A stretch of 64,000 nucleotides of DNA from JASGKO01 sp049840595 (lineage in GTDB: Bacteria > Verrucomicrobiota > Verrucomicrobiia > Chthoniobacterales > Chthoniobacteraceae), in NCBI GenBank assembly GCA_049840595.1, contig JASGKO010000026.1, positions 9,679-73,678 of the forward strand. Direction: 5' to 3'. Shown in pieces: positions 14,009 to 22,587 of this stretch. Positions within the stretch are counted from its first letter, which is position 1, and each line of letters opens with the position of its first letter. The notes under the pieces were generated by a model that was not told the origin of the DNA, did not search any database, and saw only the letters and a program-made list of their open reading frames with translations. The position numbers and the translations under genes were made by a program.

Positions 14009-14626
14009 ATGAACCGCGACCATCTTGAAGAGCTGGCCACCGGCTACGCGGCAGGTTCGCTGGAGCCTGGCGAGGCGGCGGCATTTTCCCAGGCAATGAA
14101 GGACGACTCCCATTTGCAAAAAATGTCCGACGAACTGCACGATCTCGCGGCCAAGCTGGTCACCTCGACCTCGTTACCAACGACGATGGTGCCGTCGGCA
14201 CGGTTGAAGGAGCGCATCATGCATCGTATCGGCCTGCCTGCCGAGCAGCGCAAGGCGGAGACGGTGCTTTCGGCCCTCTCCGGGGGGCAGGAAGTGGGCA
14301 TTGTGGTTTGCAATGCCCAAGGTGAAATCGAGTGGGCCAATCCGGCCTTCAGCGAGCTCTGCGGCTACACCCTCGATGAAGTCCGCGGCCACAAACCCGG
14401 GATGATGCTGCAAGGCACGGAAACGGACACCATTACCGTGCAGCGCATGCGCACCGCGCTCAGCGAGGGCCGTGGCTTTCACGAGGAACTGCTCAACTAT
14501 CACAAAGATGGGCAGTCCTACCGGGTAGCGGTCACTGTTTCGCCCATCTACGATGCAAAAGGGAGGGTTTGTTCGTTTGTCGGGTTGGAACAGTTGGTGC
14601 CGGAGGAAATTAAGACAAAAAATTAA
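14009..14626 (+). CDS. PAS-domain protein with anti-sigma-like N-terminus
   Basis: 205 residues. The first ~75 resemble the N-terminal domain of zinc-less anti-sigma factors (LEELATGYAAGSLEPGEAAAF, then a helix with DELHDLAAKLV); no HxxxCxxC motif is present. Residues ~90-195 form a PAS domain close to the LOV subclass (GIVVCNAQGEIEWANPAF, MLQGTETDTITVQRMRTAL, EELLNYHKDGQSYRVAVTVS). The photoactive Cys of LOV (NCRFLQG) is absent: the site reads HKPGMMLQG. It is soluble, with no output domain. A reasonable guess is a sensor that binds a regulator through the N-terminal part. The start has no strong ribosome site. The terminator overlaps the stop codon. Confidence 0.72.
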   Translation: MNRDHLEELATGYAAGSLEPGEAAAFSQAMKDDSHLQKMSDELHDLAAKLVTSTSLPTTMVPSARLKERIMHRIGLPAEQRKAETVLSALSGGQEVGIVVCNAQGEIEWANPAFSELCGYTLDEVRGHKPGMMLQGTETDTITVQRMRTALSEGRGFHEELLNYHKDGQSYRVAVTVSPIYDAKGRVCSFVGLEQLVPEEIKTKN

Positions 14627-14649
14627 AAGACCGGTCTGGCCGGTCTTTT
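14625..14649 (+). terminator. Rho-independent terminator of the PAS gene
   Basis: Perfect stem AAAAGACCGG (14625-14634) / CCGGTCTTTT (14640-14649) with loop TCTGG. The A-run at the 5' side also allows termination of the opposite strand. It begins inside the stop codon of the PAS gene. Confidence 0.88.
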
Positions 14650-14682
14650 CCCGGCATCTCCGCGCCTCTGCGTGAGAATTGT

Positions 14683-15429
14683 TCAGCTCAGCAATTCGTA
14701 ACCCAGCACGCTCAGGCTGTAGATGGCGGCTGTCTCGGTTCGCAACACGATCGGCCCCAAGGTAATGGGCTGGCAGCCGTAGCCCTTGGCGAGGGAAATT
14801 TCCGCGGGCGTGAAGTCGCCTTCAGGCCCGATCAGCACCAGCACGGACTCGACACTCTTTCCCGTGACTTCGCGAGTCTCCTTGAGCAACTGCTTCAGGT
14901 GCCGTGCGTCCGGCTGCAAAGAGGCAATGAGCAGGAGATCGTAGCGCGGATTGGCGTGGAAAAACTCCTTTGGCGTTTGTGGCTTGGTCACGGAGGGCAG
15001 CCAGTTCTGGCCGCATTGCTTGGCCGCTTCGATGGCGACTGCCTGCCACTTCTGCTGCTTCTTTGCTGAATCCCCGCCATCCACCTGCACGACCGTGCGT
15101 TCGGAGAGCAGCGGCACGATTTCCGCCGCGCCCAGTTCGGTCGCCTTCTGGACGATGAGGTCCATGTTCTTTCCTTTGGGAATCGCCTGCGCCAGGGTGA
15201 TCCGGCAGGCGAGGGGATGCGATTTTGACTGTTGTAGAATGCGCACATCCACCGAGTTCCGGCCAATCGCGTAAATCTCCACCGTGGCCTCCGTACCCTC
15301 GCCATTAAAAATTGCAACCCGGTCGCCAATCTTAAACCGCAGCACATCCAGCGCATGATGAGCCTCGGCAGCATCAAGCTGCAGCGGCTCGGTTTTCCAA
15401 CTGGCGGGCGGGATGTAGAAACGGTGCAT
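14683..15429 (-). CDS. rsmE: 16S rRNA (uracil1498-N3)-methyltransferase RsmE
   Basis: 248 residues, normal length for RsmE. The N-terminal PUA-like domain is followed by a SPOUT methyltransferase domain; the knotted SAM site shows as LVLIGPEGDFTPAEISLAKG and the C-terminal ITLGPIVLRTETAAIYSLSV. It methylates N3 of U1498 in 16S rRNA in the decoding region. It is the last gene of the chain STAS - phosphatase - grpE - dnaJ - rsmE, 30 bases after dnaJ; dnaJ-rsmE adjacency is seen in many phyla, and the family is usually co-expressed with the chaperone genes. Confidence 0.95.
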   Translation of the reverse strand: MHRFYIPPASWKTEPLQLDAAEAHHALDVLRFKIGDRVAIFNGEGTEATVEIYAIGRNSVDVRILQQSKSHPLACRITLAQAIPKGKNMDLIVQKATELGAAEIVPLLSERTVVQVDGGDSAKKQQKWQAVAIEAAKQCGQNWLPSVTKPQTPKEFFHANPRYDLLLIASLQPDARHLKQLLKETREVTGKSVESVLVLIGPEGDFTPAEISLAKGYGCQPITLGPIVLRTETAAIYSLSVLGYELLS

Positions 15430-15459
15430 TGCTTTGGAAGGGGCGGAGCGAAGTTTTCC

Positions 15460-16621
15460 CTACTGGAAAAGCTCTTTCGCCTTTTCGAAGAAGCTCTTGT
15501 GAATGGGCGTGTTGTCGTCGCCGCAGAGTTCGGCGAACTCTTCCAGCTTCTTGCGCTGCTCGGCGTTGAGTTTGGTGGGCACTTCCACCAGCACGGTGAC
15601 CATGAGGTCGCCGACGGCACTGGAATTGAGCACCGGCATGCCTTTGCTGCGCAGTTTGAAAGTGGTGCCGCTCTGGGTCCCGGCGGGAATCTTGAGCGAC
15701 GCCTTGCCTTCCAGAGTGGGCACGCGGATTTCGCCGCCCAAGGTCGCTGCGACGAAGGAAACGGGCACCTCACAGTAGAGGTTGTCCTCTTCGCGTTGGA
15801 AAATGTTGTGCTCCTTGACGTGGATCACCACGTAGAGATCGCCGGGCGCACCGCCTCGGATGCCCGCCTCGCCATTGCGCGAGGAGCGAAGCCGTGAGCC
15901 GTCTTCGATGCCGGCGGGAATCTTGAGCTTGATGCGCGACTTCGCCTCGACGCGGCCCTCGCCGCTGCAAGAGCCGCACGGGTTGTCGATGATCTGCCCG
16001 GTCCCACGGCAGCGCGGGCACGTCTGCGCCACCTGGAAAAAGCCTCGGGAACTGATCACCTGGCCGCGCCCGCCACAGGTGGGGCAGCTGCTGGCGCGCG
16101 CGCCGGATTCGGCACCGGTTCCATCGCATTTCTGGCAGGCGTCGAGTTTGGTGATTTCGATTTCCTTTTCGCAGCCGCTGGCCGCTTCCTCGAAGCTTGA
16201 TCTGAAGGTCGTAGCGCAGGTCGGAACCGCGCTGGCGTCCCTCACGGTCAGGGCGATTGCCGCCGCCTCCCCCACCGAAAAATTGCTCGAAAATCCCCCC
16301 TCCACCGCCCCCGCCGCTGAAGACTTCGCGGAAGATATCGAACGGGTCGTGGAATCCACCCGCGCCGCCGGCTGGTCCGGCGGTGCCACCGGCAAAGGCG
16401 GCATGGCCGTAGCGGTCGTAGGCAGCGCGCTTGTTGTCATCCATCAGCACGTCGTAAGCCTCGCCGAGTTCCTTAAACTTCTCTTCGGCATGCGGGTCGC
16501 CCGGGTTTTTATCGGGATGATGCTGTACGGCAAGTTTGCGGTAGGACTTTTTAATTTCCTCCACCGTCGAGGTGCGCGTGACGCTGAGCACCTCGTAGTA
16601 GTCGCGTTTTTGAGCGGCCAT
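15460..16621 (-). CDS. dnaJ: Chaperone DnaJ (Hsp40), one frameshift
   Basis: About 386 residues once a single extra base near 16194 is removed. J domain 5-70 with the HPD motif (HHPDKNPG, residues 35-37). Gly/Phe-rich linker ~75-125. Four CxxCxGxG zinc motifs (CQKCDGTG, CPTCGGRG, CPRCRGTG, CGSCSGEG), then the two substrate-binding beta domains and C-terminal dimerisation region. It stimulates DnaK ATPase and hands over unfolded clients. The break lies where LRYDLQIKL should run into EEAASGCEKEI, the standard DnaJ sequence, so the gene is almost certainly intact in the organism. It starts 12 bases after grpE. No dnaK is in the window. Confidence 0.93.
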
Positions 16622-16633
16622 TATTCCTTGCCC

Positions 16634-17164
16634 TTATTCTTTGCCTTTGGAGACGGTCACGTTGGCGGGACGCAGGAGGCGATCCTTGAGCTTGTAGCCC
16701 TTGCGGAGCTGGCGGATGACGATGCCCTCGGGCACGTCCTCGCTGGCTTCCTGGGCGATTGCTTCGTGAAGATTCGGGTCAAACGGCTGGCCGGTGGCAT
16801 CAATGGATTGCACCCCCTGGTCGGTGAGAAATTCCTGCAACTGGCGGGCCACCATCTGCATCCCCATCAGCACGGGGGATTTTTCACCCTCCACCTTGGC
16901 GGCCTGGAGACCGAGCTCGAAATTGTCGAAAATGGGAATCAGCTTTTCCAGGAAACCGGTGTTGGCAAAGCGGATGGCGTCCTCTTTTTCGCGGGCGGCG
17001 CGCTTGCGGTAGTTTTCCAGATCGGCCTGGCTGCGGAGCGCGAGATCGCGGAAGCGGTCCAGATCGGCCTGCAACTGGGCGGAGGCGTTTTCCACCGTAT
17101 CTTCGGTCGCGGCAGCCGCTTCTTTCGCTTCGGTCTCGTTTTTCAAATCAGTAGTGTCGGTCAT
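16634..17164 (-). CDS. grpE: Nucleotide exchange factor GrpE
   Basis: 176 residues. A charged N-terminal tail leads to the long GrpE helix (RFRDLALRSQADLENYRKRA), the conserved IPIFDNFELGL segment, and a C-terminal beta domain with the motif PFDPNLHEAIAQE. It releases ADP from DnaK. It is placed between a SpoIIE-type phosphatase gene (16-base gap) and dnaJ (12-base gap), which implies co-transcription of a stress-signalling phosphatase and the chaperone cofactors. No CIRCE element (TTAGCACTC-N9-GAGTGCTAA) was seen upstream of the operon. Confidence 0.95.
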   Translation of the reverse strand: MTDTTDLKNETEAKEAAAATEDTVENASAQLQADLDRFRDLALRSQADLENYRKRAAREKEDAIRFANTGFLEKLIPIFDNFELGLQAAKVEGEKSPVLMGMQMVARQLQEFLTDQGVQSIDATGQPFDPNLHEAIAQEASEDVPEGIVIRQLRKGYKLKDRLLRPANVTVSKGKE

Positions 17165-17180
17165 GGTCTTAAATTCTTTT

Positions 17181-18596
17181 TTAGCGTCGGCGGATCACGA
17201 TCATCGTGATGTCGTCACTCCGTGGCGTATTTCCGATGAAGTTTAGCACATCATCGGTGACGCGCTCAATAATCCCGGAAGCGCCCGAGGAGACGCTCTG
17301 CTTGATGGAGTCGATCATGTTGGCCATGCCGAACTCCATCCCTTCTTTGTCGAGCGCCTCCGTGACGCCATCCGTGTAAAGGACCAGGCAGTCATCGATG
17401 TCGAGCGTGACGGAAAAATCACAGGCGATCCTATCGAAGACGCTGCCGCTGTCAATGCCCAGCGCCATCCCGGGCGGGTTGAGCTTGGAGACGGTGCCCG
17501 TCTTCGCCGAGTAGAGAAGGGGGGCATCATGGCCAGCCCGGCAGAGGGTGATCTGGCCGGTGATGTTGTTCAAAATCAGATAGGCCATGCTGATGAACAT
17601 GTCCTCTTTAATATCCGGGTAGAGCTGGCGGTTCACCAGCTTGAGCACGCCCGCCGCCGAGTAGTTCATCGGGGCATGGCTGCGGAGCACGCTCCGGCAC
17701 ATCGCCATGATGAGAGAGGCCGGGACCCCCTTGCCCGACACGTCGGCAATCGCGACCCCGAGCTGGCATTCGTCGATTGGCAGGTAATCGAAGTAATCGC
17801 CGCTCACCTGGCCAGGCAGGTTGATCCCACTGATCTCAAATCCCTCGAAATCCGGCGCGCTGGAAGGCAGGAGGATGCGCTGGATATCCTGCGCGACTTG
17901 CAAGTCACTGTCCATCCGACGCTTTTCACTGGCCTCAAAGTAAATGATCGCGTTGTAGAGCGCAAAGGCCGATTGCTCGGCGATCGCCTTGAAGACCGGG
18001 ACATCGCTGAGGGAAAACTCCGGCGCAACCGGTCCGTTGGCCACCGCGAGCACCCCGAGGTTTTGGTCTCCATAGATGAGCGGACAGAGCAGCGCTGAGG
18101 TGGGGCGATTCGCTTCATTGCCGAGGGTCGCCAGCCGGGGATCGGGGCCGTAAATCAGTTCCGGCTCGTGATTTTGCCAGGCCGTCCCAATCAATCCCTC
18201 CCCTGGGGTGATGCTGTGCATGCGGATGTAATTCTGCACCGCTTGCGGCTGATTTTCGAGATGAGCGGGAATCTCCAGCAGTGGCGGGCAGCCCTTGGAA
18301 ACGTGTCGGGCGATGAGCGTTTTAGTGTTGCGCTCGACCAGATAGAGCGCGCCCCCCTGGGCATCGAGAATATTCATTGCGCCCTCGACGATCAGCCGGT
18401 GCAAATCCTCGGTGCGTAAGTCGCGATGAAAAGCCGCCCCGAGACCATGGAGAAAATCAAAGACGCGCGTTTCCTCGACCACGACATCCTCGCGCGCCTT
18501 GTCCAGTTCAAGAAACCGCCGCCGCCAGTAAAGGGCGAAGCCAAAAAAAACGGCCCAACTCAGGGCGAGCAGGGCGGCGATGATTGAGATCCACAT
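17181..18596 (-). CDS. GAF-SpoIIE (PP2C-type) serine phosphatase
   Basis: 471 residues. One N-terminal transmembrane helix (IIAALLALSWAVFFGFALYW), coiled region, GAF domain ~60-220 (LIVEGAMNILDAQGGALYLV, SALLCPLIYGDQNLGVLAVA), then a SpoIIE phosphatase domain ~245-470 with metal ligands in GDYFDYLPID, IADVSGKGVPASLIMA and RSDDITMIVI. RsbU-type enzymes of this layout dephosphorylate a STAS anti-anti-sigma protein. The STAS gene sits 18 bases upstream on the same strand and is the obvious substrate. The GAF domain would supply the input signal. The HATPase switch kinase that completes a partner-switching trio is not in the window. Confidence 0.92.
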   Translation of the reverse strand: MWISIIAALLALSWAVFFGFALYWRRRFLELDKAREDVVVEETRVFDFLHGLGAAFHRDLRTEDLHRLIVEGAMNILDAQGGALYLVERNTKTLIARHVSKGCPPLLEIPAHLENQPQAVQNYIRMHSITPGEGLIGTAWQNHEPELIYGPDPRLATLGNEANRPTSALLCPLIYGDQNLGVLAVANGPVAPEFSLSDVPVFKAIAEQSAFALYNAIIYFEASEKRRMDSDLQVAQDIQRILLPSSAPDFEGFEISGINLPGQVSGDYFDYLPIDECQLGVAIADVSGKGVPASLIMAMCRSVLRSHAPMNYSAAGVLKLVNRQLYPDIKEDMFISMAYLILNNITGQITLCRAGHDAPLLYSAKTGTVSKLNPPGMALGIDSGSVFDRIACDFSVTLDIDDCLVLYTDGVTEALDKEGMEFGMANMIDSIKQSVSSGASGIIERVTDDVLNFIGNTPRSDDITMIVIRRR

Positions 18597-18614
18597 GAAT
18601 TTCCCGGCGCAGCG

Positions 18615-19133
18615 TCACTCGGCGTTGCGCAAATCCTGCTTCAGGTATTCCAGCACGTCTTTGAACTTGGTCAGATTCTCCGGATCGGCTTCCACCAGGG
18701 CCTCGTGGGCTTCCAGCATGGTTTCTGCCTGCGCAACACGATCGCCATTCACCGGGGTGACTGGTTTTAAGTCACCCGTGGGTTCAGGCGCGGTTTTCGA
18801 GCTGCACTGCTCCACTTGGAAGAGCTGGTCGAGACCCAGCCCGCAGAGCAGGTCGTGGTTGCGTTCGTTCAAATTGATCACCCGCAGGTGCCCCTGGCCC
18901 AGTTCGCGCAGGCGCAGGGCGATAAAGGCGAGCGTCCCCATGAAAGTCGAGTCCATGACCGGGCAATTCTTGAGATCGAGAATGAACTCGCGGTGCCCGC
19001 GATTGATCATCTCCTTCGCAAAATCCTTCATCCCGGGGCTGTTTTGGAAAGAGCCTTTGCCCTCAACTTTGATCCAAACGACCCGATTGCTGATTCCTAC
19101 TTTTATGGCCGGTTGTGTAGTCACCGCTGTCAT
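18615..19133 (-). CDS. STAS-domain anti-anti-sigma factor
   Basis: 172 residues. STAS domain ~8-115 with the regulatory serine in CPVMDSTFMGTLAFI (Ser62), preceded by VWIKVEGKGSFQ. The C-terminal ~55 residues are extra and mostly helical and charged (AETMLEAHEALVEADPENL), longer than SpoIIAA or RsbV, and may form a docking tail. When dephosphorylated such proteins bind an anti-sigma kinase and free a sigma factor. It is the first gene of the five-gene operon ending in rsmE. The GC-rich dyad at 19149-19174 lies just upstream. Confidence 0.88.
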   Translation of the reverse strand: MTAVTTQPAIKVGISNRVVWIKVEGKGSFQNSPGMKDFAKEMINRGHREFILDLKNCPVMDSTFMGTLAFIALRLRELGQGHLRVINLNERNHDLLCGLGLDQLFQVEQCSSKTAPEPTGDLKPVTPVNGDRVAQAETMLEAHEALVEADPENLTKFKDVLEYLKQDLRNAE

Positions 19134-19148
19134 GGAGTATTGAATGTT

Positions 19149-19174
19149 GCGTCCCGGGTGTCAAACCCGGACGC
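19149..19174. promoter_or_regulatory. GC-rich dyad upstream of the STAS-grpE-dnaJ operon
   Basis: GCGTCC(C)GGGT (19149-19159) pairs with ACCCGGACGC (19165-19174) with one bulged C and loop GTCAA. It sits 16 bases upstream of the STAS start and 37 bases past the previous gene's stop, so it is either the terminator of that gene (no T-run follows) or an operator or leader hairpin of the operon. Confidence 0.45.
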
Positions 19175-19210
19175 CGGTATCCTGTCTGACGTAATGGTGG
19201 CGAAAAGTTT

Positions 19211-19723
19211 TCAATTCCAGAGATAGGATTGCGTCAGGCCCACGATTTTGCCGTTCTCAATCAGCAAAGCGCGCCAGGCCACCACGCGCCCGTTTTGGTA
19301 ATAATCGTCCCCGATGACGTTAAATTCAGTCTTCAAGCTGCCGTGGGCATCGGTGTAGGGGACTTCCTGCGCCTCCACATAGGAGCCGAGCTTTTCCTGT
19401 CGGTATTCGAGGCGGAAGGTCAGGTTCGCATGGCGGCTGGTCCGCCAGAAGAAAGTAAAATAATTGCCCGAGCGCGCGCGCCGCTGCACCGCATTGATCG
19501 CACCGAAGTTCACCCGCTGGCGCTCGAACAGGATCATCTCGTTATCCGTGGAGACCTGATGTTGTTCCGCGTCGTTAAAAAAAAGCTCGGTCTTGCGGAA
19601 CTGGAATGAGTCGTCCAACGCAAGCGGGAGGACATTGGCCTTCTCCAATGGGCGCGGCTTTTCGGCAGCGAGACCGGAGACGGTCGCTGCGAGCAGTGCC
19701 AAGAGGAACACACATCGTTTCAT
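19211..19723 (-). CDS. Exported protein of unknown function
   Basis: 170 residues with a clear signal peptide (KRCVFLLALLAATVSGLAAE). The mature part is beta-rich (NYFTFFWRTSRHANLTFRLE, VVAWRALLIENGKIVGLTQS) and ends in LWN. It resembles conserved verrucomicrobial periplasmic proteins without assigned function; no lipobox, catalytic motif or domain was recognised. It is transcribed toward the STAS operon with a 77-base gap containing a stem-loop, so it is probably a separate unit. It diverges from the exonuclease-ligase gene. Confidence 0.65.
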   Translation of the reverse strand: MKRCVFLLALLAATVSGLAAEKPRPLEKANVLPLALDDSFQFRKTELFFNDAEQHQVSTDNEMILFERQRVNFGAINAVQRRARSGNYFTFFWRTSRHANLTFRLEYRQEKLGSYVEAQEVPYTDAHGSLKTEFNVIGDDYYQNGRVVAWRALLIENGKIVGLTQSYLWN

Positions 19724-19886
19724 GGGTAAAATAAAAGCGGTTCAGCCCATCGGTGTCAATGACTCCGCCAGTTCGCTTGCCGGCGGGTTTTTTGATTCCC
19801 ATGGAATCCCGTGATCCTCTGCATTAGCCAGAAGTGTGCCTGCTACGGTTTGCGAAGTGAATTGATTCGTTTCATCTTGGCCTCGC

Positions 19887-22560
19887 GTGATCACCGTGCG
19901 TTTCCAACGTGGGATTGAACTGCCCGATTATGGGCTGTGGCTGGATCCATGGGATTCGAAGCCTCGGGCGTTTGTGTCGCATGCGCATAGCGATCACATC
20001 GGCGCGCATGCGGAGGTGATCGCTTCTCATGGCACCGCGAAGCTGATGCGCGAGCGGCTGGCCGGGGAGCGGGTGGAGCATTTGCTGGGGCTGGGCGAGA
20101 CGCGGAAAATTTTTGGGTTGCCGGTAACGCTGCTCGCGGCGGGGCACATTTTCGGCTCGGCGCAGTTTTACACGGAGGCCGATGCCGGCTCGCTGCTCTA
20201 CACCGGCGATTTCAAGTTGCGCTCGGGCCTTTCCGCCGAGCGGGCGCAGTGGCGGTTCGGCGGAAACGCTCATCATGGAGACCACCTTTGGTCTGCCGAA
20301 ATATCAATTCCCGCCCACGGCGGAGGTGATGCGACGGATGGTCGCCTTTTGCCAGGAAGCGTTGGAGGAGGGTGAGGTACCGGTGTTGCTGGGCTACTCG
20401 CTCGGCAAGGCGCAGGAGATTCTGTGTGCGCTGGTGCAGGCGGGGCTCACGCCGATGCTGCACGGCGCGGTCCATAAGATGACGCGGGTATATCAGGAAC
20501 TGCAGCCGGATTTTCCTGCCTTTGAGCGTTACGACGCGCAGACGGTGGCTGGCAAGGTGCTGATCTGTCCGCCGAGTGCGGCGCGATCGGTGATGGTGCG
20601 GCGGATCAAGAAGCGCCGCGTGGCCATGCTCACGGGGTGGGCGATGGATTCGGGTGCCATCTATCGCTATGGCTGTGATGCGGCGTTTCCGCTCTCGGAT
20701 CATGCGGATTACCCCGATCTGGTACGTTATGTGGAGTTGGTGAACCCCAAGCGGGTGCTCACGCTGCACGGTTTTGCCGCCGAGTTTGCGCGCGATCTGC
20801 GCGACCGGGGGGTCGAGGCGTGGGCGCTGGGCGAGGATAATCAGATGGAGCTGGGCTTTCGTGGGGTGACGCTGCCATCGGGCGCCTCTGCGTTGTCGGT
20901 GGCCGCAGCCACGGAAAGCACCTCGCCTTTTGCCGGATTCGCCATGCTGGGTGAGGCGATTGCCGCGACGACCAGCAAGCTGGAGAAAATCCGGCGGCTT
21001 TCGGAGTTTTTGCGCGAACTGGACGGCGAGGATCTGGCGACGGCGGCGGTCTATCTCTCGGGGCGGGCATTTCCGCAGGCCGGAGCGCGGGTGTTGCAGA
21101 CCGGCTGGGCGATCATCAAGCGCGCCCTCATCGGGGCGAGTGGAATTTCCGAGGCCCAATTTCGCGAAATCTCCCGGCGCCACAGCGATGCCGGGAAAAC
21201 CACCCGCGAGGTGATGGAAGGGCGTTCCAAGCCCGTACCGTGGACGCTCGCCGGGGCGCGCGCGTTTTTTGAAACCCTGCACATCGCCCGCGGCCCGGCG
21301 GCGAAGACGGAATGCCTGCAAGCGCTCTTTGTGCGCCTGGAGCCGGTCGAGGCGCAGTATGTGGTAAAGATTCTCACCGGCGATCTCCGGATCGGACTCA
21401 AGGAGGGGTTGCTGGAAGAAGCGATTGCGAGCGCCTTCGAGGTCCGCCCCGAGGTGGTGCGCGAGGCGGGCATGCTGCTCGGCGACATCGGGCGTACCGC
21501 GCAACTGGCCCAGGCCGGACGGCTGGAAGAAGCAGAGTTGCAACCTTTTCAGCCGGTTAAGTGCATGCTGGCCTCCCCGGAGCCGACCGCTGAGGCGATC
21601 TGGGAACGGATCGTGGAAGCGGGCGCGGTTGAGGCGTGGCTGGAGGATAAATACGACGGTATTCGCGCCCAGCTGCATCGTCGCGGCGATCGGGTCGAAA
21701 TATACTCGCGTGATTTGAAACAAATCACGGGGCAGTTCGATGAACTCGCGGTGGCCGCACACGGGTTGGTGGATGATGTGATTTTTGACGGAGAGATCAT
21801 CGCCTATGAGTACGGTCGGGTGCTTACTTTCTTCAATCTGCAGAAGCGGCTGGGGCGCAAAAATTCGGCGGACTTTTTTCTCGGCGGCGACATTCCCGTG
21901 CAGTTCATGGTTTTTGACCTGTTGTGGTGCAACGGCGTTTCCCTGCTCAAGCAACCCTTGTCCGAGCGGCGGGCGGTGTTGGAAAAGCTCCCGTTGCCCC
22001 CGAGGTTCGAGCAAATTTCACTTACACGTGTAAACTCCGCAGGCGAATTGGACGCCGCTTTTTCTGCCGCCCGGGTCCGTGGGAACGAGGGGCTGATGGT
22101 GAAGGATCCGCAAAGTCTCTACCAGCCGGGACGGCGGGGAATGGCCTGGCTCAAGCTGAAGAAGGAACTGGCCACGCTCGAGGTGGTAGTCGTCGGCGCC
22201 GAGACTGGTCACGGTCGTCGTAGCCACGTGCTCAGCGATTACACCTTTGCCGTGCGCGATGAGCAGAGCGGCCGCCTGTTTACTATTGGCAAAGCCTATT
22301 CCGGGCTTACCGACGAGGAGATCGAGGGGCTCACCGCACACTTTACCGCGCACACCCTCCGCCAGCACGGACGCTACCGAGAGGTCGAGCCCGATACGGT
22401 GCTGGAAATCGCTTTCGACTCCATCCAGCCCAGCGACCGCCATGAGAGTGGGTTGGCGATGCGGTTTCCGCGCATCAAGGCCATCCGCACCGACAAAACT
22501 TCGGCGGAGATCGATACCCTGGCCTATGCCCGTTCACTGTCCGGGCGGGCGTCGTTTTGA
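19887..22560 (+). CDS. Fusion: metallo-beta-lactamase exonuclease + ATP-dependent DNA ligase, one frameshift
   Basis: About 890 residues from a GTG start after one extra base near 20250-20263 is removed. Residues 1-330 are a beta-CASP metallo-beta-lactamase (SHAHSDHIGAH metal site, LIMETTFGLPKY, LSDHADYPDLV), the 'ligase-associated exonuclease' type. Residues ~345-560 are the alpha-helical N-terminal ligase domain. The nucleotidyltransferase core follows with the AMP-accepting Lys in LEDKYDGIRAQL (~586), then FDGEIIAYEYG, EGLMVKDP and AWLKLKKE. A C-terminal OB fold begins near VVVGAETGHGRR. In other bacteria these are two adjacent genes of a DNA-damage-response cluster; here they form one chain that could trim and seal breaks. 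Confidence 0.87.
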
Positions 22561-22587
22561 AGATTGCGCATGGCGGGCGCAGGCGAT

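Noticed and set aside
15460..16621. Programmed frameshift in dnaJ
   Set aside because: No slippery site or downstream structure is evident, and the same type of one-base break occurs throughout the window; consensus error is simpler.
19134..19210. CIRCE or other heat-shock operator before the grpE/dnaJ operon
   Set aside because: No TTAGCACTC-N9-GAGTGCTAA-like sequence is present; only the GC-rich dyad is seen.
19770..19800. Hairpin with T-run (CCGCC ... GGCGGGTTTTTT)
   Set aside because: The T-run would terminate + strand transcripts, but no + strand gene ends there; it is probably incidental.
20212..22014. 600-codon open frame opposite the ligase
   Set aside because: Low-complexity Arg/Gln/His-rich product with no family match; shadow of the ligase gene.
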